A stretch of DNA of 33,069 nt from Candidatus Binatia bacterium. GTDB lineage: Bacteria > Desulfobacterota > Binatia > UBA9968. The number at the start of each line of letters is the position of its first letter. The stretch's first letter is position 1. A model generated the notes under the pieces. It saw nothing but the letters and a program-made list of their open reading frames with translations, ran no database searches and had not been told where the DNA came from. Position numbers and translations under genes: made by a program. The stretch spans positions 1 to 33,069 of the forward strand of contig JAICEJ010000008.1 of NCBI GenBank assembly GCA_025924215.1, in the 5' to 3' direction. This document shows, piece by piece, positions 8,341-16,383 of the stretch.

Positions 8341-10776
8341 TCAATTTGGCGTCGCCGCTGATTCTGGCCGCTGGCGGCCGGATAAATTTCCGAGCAATTC
8401 CAAGATCGCTTCGTACTTAACCGGTTTCGTCAGGTGCGCGTCAAAACCAGCCTCTTTGGTGCGGTGCCGGTCCCGTTGCTGCCCCCACCCGGTAAGAGCA
8501 ATGAGCACAACCTGTTTGCCCCAAGGCTGCTCGCGTATTTTGCGCGCGGCATCGTAGCCATTTAATTCCGGCATCGCAAGGTCGAGTACAATGACATCTG
8601 GATGCGAAAGCTCCGCAGCTCTAAAAGCTTCAAGGCCGTCCCGGGCGATTTGGACTTCGTATCCTTCCTGCCGCAATAATCCGGCTAGCGTTTCAGCCGC
8701 TTGTGGGAAGTCGTCCGCGACAAGGATGCGTCGGACCTGGCTCTTTGCATTGGAAAAAACGGTATTAGCCTCTTTGCTGAATTCTTGCTGAGATGCTTTC
8801 TCCAGCACAGGCAAACTGACGACGAACTGGCTACCTTGTTTGGCTCCTAAGCTGAAAGCCTGTACTGTTCCCCCGTGGAGTTCAAGAATTCTGTGTACCA
8901 GAGTCAGGCCTAGCCCGAGACCGCCCTCGTCACGGGTGAACGATCGGTCGGCTTGATAGAACAAGTCGAACAAACGCGGCAGGTCTTCGGGAGCGATGCC
9001 GATCCCGGTATCCTTAACCTGCAGGACTGCCTGGCCGTTATCCAGTTCAAGAGTTAACCAAATTTGACCTGGATCAGGCGTGTATTTAGCGGCATTATTG
9101 ATCAAGTTCATAACTACTTGTGTTAACCGAACCCGGTCCGCGTCTACGTAGACAGGTGATGCGGGCAGTGTAATTGTGATTTTGTGGCCTCGCTCTTCGA
9201 TTAGCGGACGGCTTGACTCTACTGCGGTTTTAACAATTTCACTGAGCTCTACGTGTTCTTTATGGAGACCCAGCTTCTCTCGCGTGATACGGCTTATATC
9301 GAAAAGATCATCGGTGAGCCGGGTCAGATATCCTACTTGCTTATCGATGACATCCCTACCCCAGCGCTGTTGGGCTTCGGAAAAGCCGGAAGCCTGAGAT
9401 AAGCTGACAACGTTTCGCACTAGAGCTAGCGGATTTCTTAATTCGTGCGCTAAGGTTGCCAAGAACTCGTCCTTCCGCCGATCGGCATCGCGCAACGCTT
9501 CTTCGCTTTGACTTAAGGCGCTGTTCAGGCGCAGCCTTTCTACTGCTAGCCAGGTGCGCTCGGCCGCGGCAGCGATGAGCGAGACCTCCCGCTCGCTCCA
9601 CTCACGGGGTTCAGCTGTAGAGACAAACAACGCGGACACAAGCCTGCCTTCGCGCAATAGCGGGGTAGCCGCGAAAGCTCCGACGCCGATGCGCTGATAA
9701 TATCCGCTGTAAGTCGCGGTTCGGTCATCTCGGGAAGTGTCAAAGACTACGGTAGTGTGACCGGCCTGACAGTCGCTGACGATCTTCGGGCCAAGAGCCC
9801 TCAGCCGATAAGTTCCAGCCAAAGAAGGGAGATTAAGATGATAATCGCGATGAATGGTGAACCGACCCTTCTCAGAATCAGCCTCGGTAAAACTACAGCG
9901 GTCGGTTTGCAAATATTCGCCAAGTGCGACAGCAACGGCCCAAGTCAACTCATCCGGATCCGACGCCAGGCGAATACAATCACTAAGGTCGAGCAAAAAA
10001 AGCGTGTCCGCCTCGGCCTGTTTACGTTCAGTGATATCGGTGTTCATACCCACCCAGCCGCGCGCTGAGCCGTCAGCCGACAATAGCGGAACGGCGCGAA
10101 CTAAAGTCCATCGCCACTGACCATCGTATCGGCGAAGGCGGTACTGAGCTTCGAGAGGTTTTTTTCGCGCGGTCGCGTCTTCCCATTGCATTTGGACTCT
10201 CTTATGATCGTTAGGATGGTATGCATTAAGCCAGCCGGAGCCGCGCCGTTGCTCAAATGTTTGACCAGTAAATGCTCGCCAGGAAGGTGAGTCTTCAATG
10301 ATATTTCCTGCGCCGTCCGCTGTCCAAACGATTTGTGATGATGCTTCTACCAGCGCACGAAACCGCTCTTCACTCCGCCGCATCGCATCTTGCGCGCGCC
10401 TGTGACGTAGGCCCAGACCGGCGACGATCCAAATTAGGGTCACCGTGAGCACGTCATTGAAAATGGGGATCCACCCGGGAATTCCAGGTGAGCCGGGCGA
10501 TAGAAGATAATCCAGGATAATGAGCACCGTACTAAGCAGAGCGATCAGAATTTTCTCGCGAGCTCCTGGGAGCGCCAGCACTAGTAGTAGCGCAGCCACA
10601 TAACTGGTCGGTATGGCAACACCGAATGGCGAATATAGGTCGGCGAGAAAAACGCCAAATAGAAGCGCGGTGATTGTCAGCCAATATATGGCTGAACCAG
10701 ATCTTCCGAAGAGAAGTGGCGTTGGCGCTGGTGGCCCGAATACCGGAGATAGGGGTTTTGAGAAGTTTTCGTGCAT
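8341..10776 (-). CDS. Membrane-anchored hybrid sensor histidine kinase (PAS-GAF-HK-REC)
   Basis: This 811-aa kinase has an N-terminal cluster of hydrophobic helices (about 30-125) and a PAS domain with its PAC segment (about 137-255, ending WVGMNTDITERK). A GAF domain follows (about 262-420), then a dimerisation/phosphoacceptor domain with the H-box LATLAHELRNPL near 445, then the ATPase domain with NLINNAAKYT, DTGIGI and GLGLGLTL. The C-terminal receiver domain (about 690-800) has acidic pocket ADD, phosphoacceptor VIVLDLAMPELNG, ALTGWG and LTKPV. All catalytic boxes look intact. No DNA-binding output domain or separate regulator is adjacent, so the phosphate target is unknown. The Smr gene follows by 30 bp. 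Confidence 0.94.
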   Translation of the reverse strand: MHENFSKPLSPVFGPPAPTPLLFGRSGSAIYWLTITALLFGVFLADLYSPFGVAIPTSYVAALLLVLALPGAREKILIALLSTVLIILDYLLSPGSPGIPGWIPIFNDVLTVTLIWIVAGLGLRHRRAQDAMRRSEERFRALVEASSQIVWTADGAGNIIEDSPSWRAFTGQTFEQRRGSGWLNAYHPNDHKRVQMQWEDATARKKPLEAQYRLRRYDGQWRWTLVRAVPLLSADGSARGWVGMNTDITERKQAEADTLFLLDLSDCIRLASDPDELTWAVAVALGEYLQTDRCSFTEADSEKGRFTIHRDYHLNLPSLAGTYRLRALGPKIVSDCQAGHTTVVFDTSRDDRTATYSGYYQRIGVGAFAATPLLREGRLVSALFVSTAEPREWSEREVSLIAAAAERTWLAVERLRLNSALSQSEEALRDADRRKDEFLATLAHELRNPLALVRNVVSLSQASGFSEAQQRWGRDVIDKQVGYLTRLTDDLFDISRITREKLGLHKEHVELSEIVKTAVESSRPLIEERGHKITITLPASPVYVDADRVRLTQVVMNLINNAAKYTPDPGQIWLTLELDNGQAVLQVKDTGIGIAPEDLPRLFDLFYQADRSFTRDEGGLGLGLTLVHRILELHGGTVQAFSLGAKQGSQFVVSLPVLEKASQQEFSKEANTVFSNAKSQVRRILVADDFPQAAETLAGLLRQEGYEVQIARDGLEAFRAAELSHPDVIVLDLAMPELNGYDAARKIREQPWGKQVVLIALTGWGQQRDRHRTKEAGFDAHLTKPVKYEAILELLGNLSGRQRPESAATPN

Positions 10777-11047
10777 AAAGCTGCAGCCGCTAGTTGTTCA
10801 GTCAGACAAAGTTAGCAGTGTAGCAAAGACGTCTCCGATGCAAAAGCAAAAACGCCCGGCTCGTTTATACCATCGAAGCCATCGAAAAAGTGCTAACGAG
10901 CCCGCTTCACGACAGCCTGTGCGCATGTGGTAGGGTGATTTGATGCCGATTCGAACCTTACTGTGCATCGGTAACCGATTTCCAGCATGCTTGACAAGCA
11001 ACTCGGGTGCGACGATACATGTCAGAAGCACATTCGAGAGAGGTTCC
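10777..11047. promoter_or_regulatory. Divergent spacer between hybrid kinase and second UbiD gene
   Basis: These 271 bp separate two outward-facing genes and must hold their promoters, but I could not fix either one. It contains a GATTCGAACC that mimics a tRNA T-arm complement; the flanking bases do not pair, so no tRNA is called. Confidence 0.35.
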
Positions 11048-12643
11048 ATGGCGAGCCAAAAATACTACCGCGACTTCCGCGCCCATCTGAAGGAACTTGA
11101 GGACCGAGAAAAATTGATTCGAATCCGTCGAAGGATCGATAAAGATACTGAATTGATGCCATTGGTTCGGTGGCAATTTCGAGGGTTAGACGAAGAGCAG
11201 CGCAAAGCTTTTCTGTTTGAAAAGGTCGTTGATGCAAAAGGCAAGCAGTATTCAATGCCGGTGACGGTGGGAACGTTGGCCGCAACAACCGAGATCTATG
11301 CGATCGGTTTGATGTGCCGACCTGAGGAGATCCACGAGCGCTGGAACAAGGCCCAGCTGAGTCCCATCGAGCCGGAAAAAGTCGCTGCGGGGCCAGTTCA
11401 GGAAATGGTTTGGACCGACAAGGAGCTGTTGAACGGTCATGGATTGGATATGCTCCCGGTGCCGATCTCTACGCCCGGCTTCGATAATGCCCCCTATTTG
11501 ACTTCAGCCAACTGGATCACCAAAGACATTGAAACCGGCGTTTACAACATCGGCAATTATCGTAGTCAAATCAAATCTCCCGATCGCGCCGGCGGATTAT
11601 TCACATCGCAACACATGGGGCAACACTGGCGCAAGTGTAAGGACAAGGGTGTGCCCTTGCAGGCGGCGATCGCCATCGGTGTTATTCCTAGTATTGCCTA
11701 TGCCGCGACCGCAAAGATTGCCTACGATTTCGATGAATACCGACTTGCCGGCGGCTTGGCTGGTGAACCAGTTGAGTTAGTGCAATGTAAAACCGTCGAT
11801 CTTTTGGTGCCGGCCACTACGGAAATTGTCATCGAGGGAATGATCCCCACTGACTCCCTCGAGCCGGAAGGACCGTTTGGCGAATACCCCGGCTACATGG
11901 GACATCGTACCACTTCTCCCTATCTCGATGTGACTTGCATCACCCATCGAAGAGACGCAATCTATACGGCGCTGATGAGTCAGTTTCCGCCCAGCGAATC
12001 GAGCAAGATAAAGCATACGGGGACGGAGAAGATCCTATACAAATATCTGCGTCACGATAGCGGCAATGCTGCAGTGCTGGATGTGGCGCTTCACGATGAG
12101 GTAAGCGGAAGTGGGCAAGCCTACTGTGTGGTTAAGATGCGTAATGCGTCGAAAGCGGAGGCCTGGCGCGCCCTTAACGCATCAGCCGGGTTCACGGGCA
12201 GCTATGCCAAGGTCTGCATCGCGGTCGATGAGGACATTGATATTCACGACCCGGCAATGGTGAATTGGGCGATCTGTTTCAACGTTAGGCCGGAAGAGGA
12301 TATTTTTATTGCCAAAGGAAAGTCGCCGGGGTTGGATCCTTCCGCTCATCCGCCGGGGATGGAAAGCCTTAAAGTACGGATGGCTTCGATTAGCGCCTTA
12401 CTGATCAACGCAGTGCGGCCATGGCCCTACACCCCTGTGTCTCTGCCTCGCAAGGAATTCATGGATAGGTCGAGGGCCATCTGGGAAGAACTGGGTCTTC
12501 CCTCGCTCAAGCCACGCATGCCGTGGTACGGTTACAGTCTCGGTGCCTGGACAAAACAAGATGAAGAAGAAGCGGAACTCGCTGTCAAAGGCGAATACTT
12601 CGTGACAGGCGACAAGCAAAAGGGACAAAGAACCAAGCCGTAA
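11048..12643 (+). CDS. UbiD family decarboxylase, second paralogue
   Basis: This 531-aa UbiD-family protein is a distant paralogue of the one at 217-1818. It keeps EGPFGEYPGYMG with catalytic glutamates at about 274 and 279, a candidate arginine in GNYRSQI at about 172, and VCIAVDEDIDIHD near 385. It is predicted to decarboxylate, or reversibly carboxylate, an aromatic or unsaturated acid in the cytosol with prenylated FMN. The start is the ATG at 11048 (MASQKYYRDF), preceded by GAGAGAGG; the track start 108 bases upstream gives an atypical leader. A TauE/SafE-type permease begins about 110 bp downstream on the same strand and could move a related anion. The exact substrate is not readable. 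Confidence 0.9.
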   Translation: MASQKYYRDFRAHLKELEDREKLIRIRRRIDKDTELMPLVRWQFRGLDEEQRKAFLFEKVVDAKGKQYSMPVTVGTLAATTEIYAIGLMCRPEEIHERWNKAQLSPIEPEKVAAGPVQEMVWTDKELLNGHGLDMLPVPISTPGFDNAPYLTSANWITKDIETGVYNIGNYRSQIKSPDRAGGLFTSQHMGQHWRKCKDKGVPLQAAIAIGVIPSIAYAATAKIAYDFDEYRLAGGLAGEPVELVQCKTVDLLVPATTEIVIEGMIPTDSLEPEGPFGEYPGYMGHRTTSPYLDVTCITHRRDAIYTALMSQFPPSESSKIKHTGTEKILYKYLRHDSGNAAVLDVALHDEVSGSGQAYCVVKMRNASKAEAWRALNASAGFTGSYAKVCIAVDEDIDIHDPAMVNWAICFNVRPEEDIFIAKGKSPGLDPSAHPPGMESLKVRMASISALLINAVRPWPYTPVSLPRKEFMDRSRAIWEELGLPSLKPRMPWYGYSLGAWTKQDEEEAELAVKGEYFVTGDKQKGQRTKP

Positions 12644-12756
12644 CGCTACAGTCCTAGCGAACACCTTGGAGTTGCTGTCTACCAATCACTACCGACTATC
12701 TGCAGCGATCAGGTCTCGTGATACAGCGACTCGCTGCTCGACAATCCTCGATCATT

Positions 12757-13506
12757 ATGAATTTTGATCCTACGCTGATTCTCGTGGGCATGGCCCTACT
12801 GTTTGCCGCTTTCGTCAAAGGAGCTTCGGGACTTGGGTTCCCGCTGATTGCCACACCCACGGTGGCTTTGTTGCTGGATATTCGCATAGCCATCACTATT
12901 CTGCTGATTCCCAACATCGTCATGGATGTTGCTCAAGTATTCCGCGACGGATTTCCCTTTGCCATTTTGCGACGCTTTGCCTGGTTTTTCCTTGCGACTA
13001 TCGCCGGAGTATTTCTTGGTACTGCAGTTCTGGTCAACCTGCCGCTCTGGGTATTGAACTTCTGCCTGGGTACCATGGTTTTGGTATTCGTCGCGTTCAA
13101 CTGGCTGAAGTTTGAATTCAGAATTACTCCTGGCCTGGAAAAACTGCTTTCAATCCCGGTCGGGTTTATCAGCGGCTTTCTCAATGGTGTTACCAATGCC
13201 GCCGGTCCGGCGCTAGCGATTTATCTCTACAGCCTGAGGTTAGAGAAACGTCAATTTATCAAATCGATCGCGACAATCTTCGTGTTCACGAAATTGAGCC
13301 AATTGGCTGCTGTCTCGAGCTGGAATCTGTTTAATGCCTCAACTTTGATGTTGTCACTGCAGGTTACGCTATTCACTCTCGTCGGCTTCTATGTGGGTAT
13401 CAAAACGCAAGACCGAATCAACCAACAAACCTTCAATCGAGCTCTCTTGATCCTGCTGTTTGCCATCGGGGTAGCGCTTCTTGTGCGCGCGCTAACTCAG
13501 CCGTAA
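12757..13506 (+). CDS. TauE/SafE family membrane permease
   Basis: This 249-aa protein is almost entirely hydrophobic, with about seven or eight membrane segments. It has the family's N-terminal pattern FVKGASGLGFPLIATP near residues 16-31 and the internal repeat-like GFISGFLNGVTNAAGPALAIY near 140. TauE/SafE (DUF81-type) proteins are proposed to export or import sulfite, sulfoacetate and other small organic or sulfur anions. I place the start at the ATG of MNFDPTL by family length. A GTG at 12718 adds 13 residues and has slightly better upstream purines, so the start is uncertain. It is downstream of the second UbiD gene and convergent with the cysteine hydrolase at 13561. Confidence 0.85.
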   Translation: MNFDPTLILVGMALLFAAFVKGASGLGFPLIATPTVALLLDIRIAITILLIPNIVMDVAQVFRDGFPFAILRRFAWFFLATIAGVFLGTAVLVNLPLWVLNFCLGTMVLVFVAFNWLKFEFRITPGLEKLLSIPVGFISGFLNGVTNAAGPALAIYLYSLRLEKRQFIKSIATIFVFTKLSQLAAVSSWNLFNASTLMLSLQVTLFTLVGFYVGIKTQDRINQQTFNRALLILLFAIGVALLVRALTQP

Positions 13507-13560
13507 TCCTGAGAGGCGTCGGTGCGATGCTGCCGCAGTCGGTCGAGCGTGGGGACGGAT

Positions 13561-14280
13561 TTACAACGCTGGAGCAAAAAGATTATCGGGTAATCCCCGA
13601 ACGTATTCGACTGTTTCCTGAAGTGAGATGACATCCGCATACTTCATCGCCATGTCGAAGAGATTGATCTTGTGCGATGCCTGGCCACGATCAAAAACGC
13701 AGTCTTCCACCACCGAAACTTTCAAATTGTAGGAAAACGCGTCGATGACGCTCGCACGAACGCAGCCGCTAGTCGTAGTGCCAGTGACCAAAACGCTGTC
13801 GGCGTGAACCTCGTTTAGCATGCTCATCAAAGGTGTGCCGAAGAAGGCGCTGGGTTTTTGTTTGCGTACAACGATGTCTCCTCCTCGAGGAGCGATTTCC
13901 GCGACAATGTCGTTGCCCTTATCCCAAGTATCGGTCATGTCCTCCGTCGAGCGACTATTCTTAGCTTGCCAGCGGCCGAAGGCAACTGCGTTGGTTCGAT
14001 CATCGTGGCCGGTAGTATAGAAAGTCGGCAGATGTTTCTTTCTACATTCGGTAAGTAGTTCGCCGATACGGTGAACGCCTTCCCAACCTTCGGCACCACA
14101 GCTGTTGCGAAAACGTTTGATTGAATCGAGAATGGGCTCCGGCTTATCACCGACGAAGTTGTAATTAACATCGATTACCAAGACCGCAGGTCTCTGTCCG
14201 AATCCAGCGCGTTTACCGTAGCCGGATTTAGAAAAAACTTCTTTGTCTCTATCGGTTAGCATATCGTCCCAACTTGCCAT
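13561..14280 (-). CDS. Isochorismatase-like cysteine hydrolase
   Basis: This is a 239-aa cytosolic hydrolase of the isochorismatase-like fold. The catalytic triad is visible: aspartate in AVLVIDVNYNFV near residue 37, lysine in VVRKQKPSAF near 140, and cysteine in TGTTTSGCVRASV near 175. The sequence resembles N-carbamoylsarcosine amidase and maleamate amidohydrolase-type members, which release ammonia from an amide or carbamoyl group. The start ATG at 14280 has GGAGG seven bases upstream. A divergent gene starts 157 bp away. It is distinct from the family member at 21654. The substrate is unknown. Confidence 0.88.
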   Translation of the reverse strand: MASWDDMLTDRDKEVFSKSGYGKRAGFGQRPAVLVIDVNYNFVGDKPEPILDSIKRFRNSCGAEGWEGVHRIGELLTECRKKHLPTFYTTGHDDRTNAVAFGRWQAKNSRSTEDMTDTWDKGNDIVAEIAPRGGDIVVRKQKPSAFFGTPLMSMLNEVHADSVLVTGTTTSGCVRASVIDAFSYNLKVSVVEDCVFDRGQASHKINLFDMAMKYADVISLQETVEYVRGLPDNLFAPAL

Positions 14281-14437
14281 TCTTGCGCCTCCGTGAATGA
14301 GCTATACCCGGCCAGATCATAACAAACGGTTGCCTTTGTCAACCATCTTTTCGTTCATGCCTGCGCAAGCCATTGACGCTTTGAGAGAGTTTCCTTTATA
14401 ACCAGCGAGTGCGATTCTCGTTGTATAGGATTGAACA

Positions 14438-14989
14438 GTGGCTATGAAAACCTTCTTGCGAAGCCTGTTGGGCCTTTACCTGCTTGCCGTCTTAGGCGCT
14501 TGCGCCATCCCACGGTGGACGGACGGCGAAGTTCCATTTGTACCGACGCCAGTTGGGGTGGTCGATAGGATGTTGGAGATGGCGCGGGTGACCTCCGCAG
14601 ACGTGATCTACGATCTCGGCAGCGGGGACGGCGTGATTATCATTCGCGCGGCCCAAATGTTTGGGGCGCGAGGAGTTGGCATCGAGATCGATGCTGATCT
14701 TGTGCGTAAAGCTCAAGCCAATGCATTTAGAGAGAAGGTCGAGCATCTCACGGAGTTCCGTGTGCAGGATGCGCTGTCAGTGGATGTGTCTGAAGCAACG
14801 GTTGTGACGCTATACATGTTACCGGAATTCAACGCCAAGTTGCGGCCGATTCTCGACCGACAGTTAAAACCCGGGGCCAGAGTCATATCGCATGATTTTC
14901 CTGTGGAGGGTTGGGTGCCCGATCGCACAGAGCGGGTCAACGGCGACTTTCTTCACGATCACACAATTCTATTATTCGAGATCCGGTGA
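14438..14989 (+). CDS. Lipoprotein-type SAM-dependent methyltransferase domain protein
   Basis: This is a 183-aa protein with a basic N-terminus, a hydrophobic stretch and a lipobox (LLAVLGAC), so it reads as a membrane-anchored lipoprotein. The rest is a class I methyltransferase fold. Motif I is VIYDLGSGDGVIII near residues 55-68, the acidic motif II is GVGIEIDADLV near 80-90, and VVTLYMLPEF is a later strand. An S-adenosylmethionine enzyme outside the cytoplasm is unexpected, so either the signal is not used or the fold has another role. The GTG start at 14438 is seven bases after AGGA; an ATG two codons later is the alternative. No obvious partner gene lies next to it. Confidence 0.8.
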   Translation: MAMKTFLRSLLGLYLLAVLGACAIPRWTDGEVPFVPTPVGVVDRMLEMARVTSADVIYDLGSGDGVIIIRAAQMFGARGVGIEIDADLVRKAQANAFREKVEHLTEFRVQDALSVDVSEATVVTLYMLPEFNAKLRPILDRQLKPGARVISHDFPVEGWVPDRTERVNGDFLHDHTILLFEIR

Positions 14990-15199
14990 TGAGCCGTATT
15001 AGGAATTGTACGAAGTGCAATTTAACCTGAATAAGTTGACGTAGCGGTGTTCTTGGATGGTCGGATCCCGAAAACAATTGCTGAATGTGTAATCGGCACG
15101 GCCTCCGATACTGTTACGAATCAGGTCCGTAATCGATTGCTAAGTCGCCACGTCTAGTTCGAGAGCTATCGTCCTGACTTGTCCGGGATGATGGGCTAC

Positions 15200-15556
15200 C
15201 TAATATTCATTTCGTTGGCGTTCCAGGCGTTGGATAGTCTGCCGGTTTCGGGTGATTTCAGCCTGATTTCTTTGGATTTGCTGTTGCTGCTGGTAATTGG
15301 TGATCTCCTGACCTTGCAGTTGGTCTCCCACCAGCGCGCCGGCGCCAAGACCGAAGGCTCCGCCGATTGCTGCTCCGGCACCCGGATGGCCAACAGCGGC
15401 GCCGATGAGCCCCCCTGTCGCGGCGCCGCCAAGCGCTCCGATTCCAGCCCCCTTTTCACGTGTGGACAAAGAGCCACCGGCACAGCCGGTCACTAACATT
15501 GTTCCGGCCAACACAAAAATTTTGACACTCCCGAAAGATTTTTTCGCTGTATGCAT
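15200..15556 (-). CDS. Glycine-zipper lipoprotein
   Basis: This 118-aa lipoprotein has the lipobox MLVTGCAGG, predicting export, lipid attachment at the cysteine near residue 25 and processing by LspA. Residues about 37-82 form a glycine zipper (GIGALGGAATGGLIGAAVG...) that can pack as two membrane helices. The C-terminus is a polar, Q/R-rich segment (about 84-118), probably coiled coil. Such glycine-zipper proteins are linked to outer-membrane stability and stress in other bacteria. The ATG at 15556 has AAGGA upstream. It is the last gene of a three-gene unit downstream of a sigma-54 promoter, 19 bp after the 104-aa secreted protein. Confidence 0.87.
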   Translation of the reverse strand: MHTAKKSFGSVKIFVLAGTMLVTGCAGGSLSTREKGAGIGALGGAATGGLIGAAVGHPGAGAAIGGAFGLGAGALVGDQLQGQEITNYQQQQQIQRNQAEITRNRQTIQRLERQRNEY

Positions 15557-15575
15557 AATCTTTTTCCTTTCTGTA

Positions 15576-15890
15576 TCATGAGCGTCCTAAAAAACGTTTG
15601 CTAGCCTTGCCGCTTGCTTTATTGTTCCGACCGGTTTGTTTCGGAGTGGTCGATAAGCGTTCCCGGCCGTGTACACCGTCGCTCTTATCGGAGCGCACCC
15701 AGCCGCGGGCCGGGTCGGCCGACCACTGCGGGGCTTCGTCGGTGCTTTGTTTGCTACTGTGCTTGTTAGAAATCGTGCCACGCTGCTTATGCGGGTTTTC
15801 CCCCTCGCCAGCAGCAAGGAGGGAGCTTGTTACGTTGGCCAGTAGCAGATTTGCGATTGCTAGCACCGCTATGTAGCTGGCTACCTTCAT
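15576..15890 (-). CDS. Secreted basic protein of unknown function
   Basis: This 104-aa protein has a cleavable-looking signal peptide (IAVLAIANLLLANVTSSLLAAG, about residues 6-27). A strongly basic, low-complexity mature part follows, rich in K, R, S and N and with no cysteine. The only ordered-looking segment is APQWSADPARGWVRSD near residues 53-68. I recognise no family. It starts 11 bp after the 55-aa ORF and ends 19 bp before the glycine-zipper lipoprotein, so it is probably the middle gene of that unit. There is no strong Shine-Dalgarno, which fits translational coupling to the gene ahead. The charge suggests binding to cell wall, LPS or nucleic acid, but this is guesswork. Confidence 0.65.
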   Translation of the reverse strand: MKVASYIAVLAIANLLLANVTSSLLAAGEGENPHKQRGTISNKHSSKQSTDEAPQWSADPARGWVRSDKSDGVHGRERLSTTPKQTGRNNKASGKASKRFLGRS

Positions 15891-15901
15891 AAAACATTTG
15901 A

Positions 15902-16069
15902 TTAAGCTTTTTTTGCTTCCATCGTGCTCATAGTCACAGCTGCGATCGCGTGCGCGGCTGCTGACGGCTGAGCGAGTTTGTTCATATCAATTTTTTCGAT
16001 GTTGTCGTTAAAGCAACGAACGATCGCATTAAGTAACCCCATGACTTCAATAAAATGATCTGATTGCAT
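15902..16069 (-). CDS. 55-aa small ORF behind a sigma-54 promoter
   Basis: This ORF is too short for the ORF track. It encodes MQSDHFIEVMGLLNAIVRCF and ends in EAKKA, 55 aa in all, with no signal peptide, no membrane helix and one cysteine. The case for it being real is the start: TAAGGAGG lies seven to eight bases before the ATG, and a -24/-12 promoter lies 37-52 bp upstream. It is followed after 11 bp by the 104-aa secreted protein gene. It is probably a small soluble, partly helical protein. I know no family for it. A regulatory or chaperone-like role for the exported products is possible but unsupported. Confidence 0.68.
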   Translation of the reverse strand: MQSDHFIEVMGLLNAIVRCFNDNIEKIDMNKLAQPSAAAHAIAAVTMSTMEAKKA

Positions 16070-16105
16070 ATCGAATCCTCCTTAAGCTCTCGGGGAGCCT
16101 GTCAA

Positions 16106-16121
16106 AGCAACTCAAATGCCA
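16106..16121 (-). promoter_or_regulatory. Sigma-54 (-24/-12) promoter
   Basis: On the minus strand this reads TGGCATTTGAGTTGCT. GG and GC are exactly 10 bases apart, matching the consensus TGGCAC-N5-TTGCW except at one position. Transcription would start near 16095, leaving a 26-base leader that contains the perfect Shine-Dalgarno of the 55-aa ORF. The upstream sequence is A+T-rich (TATAATATTTTTTATTG), as is common where DNA must bend to an enhancer-bound activator. The gene for an NtrC-type activator ends 263 bp upstream on the same strand. Confidence 0.75.
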
Positions 16122-16174
16122 CAATAAAAAATATTATAGATCGGCTATTTACGGTCTTCGCCATGTTGTCGGGG

Positions 16175-16196
16175 AGCGGTAGAAAAGCGGTAAAAA
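16175..16196. repeat. Tandem 11-bp direct repeat, possible activator site
   Basis: AGCGGTAGAAA is followed directly by AGCGGTAAAAA, one mismatch in 11, with a period of one helical turn. It lies about 80-101 bp upstream of the predicted sigma-54 start site, in the usual range for enhancer sites of NtrC-type activators. These activators more often use inverted repeats, so the role is inference. Confidence 0.45.
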
Positions 16197-16383
16197 GGTC
16201 AGGGTCAGGAAAGAAATACGTGATCAAGCAACCCGAGTAATAATAGCCATTGCCGAAGCCAATCCTTCACACCTATCCAACAGTATTCTCTTTCACACCA
16301 TCAGCCGCACGCAGCAGGGGAGTATCGTCACTGGAGACGACGACAAAAAATGCACGTCAGAGTTTCGAACTATCGGAAGAGTT

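Noticed and set aside
10946-10955. GATTCGAACC, a tRNA T-arm complement
   Set aside because: The flanking bases do not form a T-stem (the second pair is G-G), and no cloverleaf surrounds it.
15179-15496. 105-aa plus-strand ORF opposite the glycine-zipper gene
   Set aside because: Its sequence is the complement of a clear lipoprotein gene, and it lacks a convincing ribosome site.
15598-15876. 92-aa plus-strand ORF opposite the secreted basic protein
   Set aside because: The minus-strand frame has a signal peptide and tight operon spacing; the plus frame is probably its shadow, though the evidence is weaker here than elsewhere.
16266-16299. Two TTCACACC repeats 26 bp apart as activator sites
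   Set aside because: They lie near -172 to -205 and are short; the 11-bp tandem repeat is closer and better matched.
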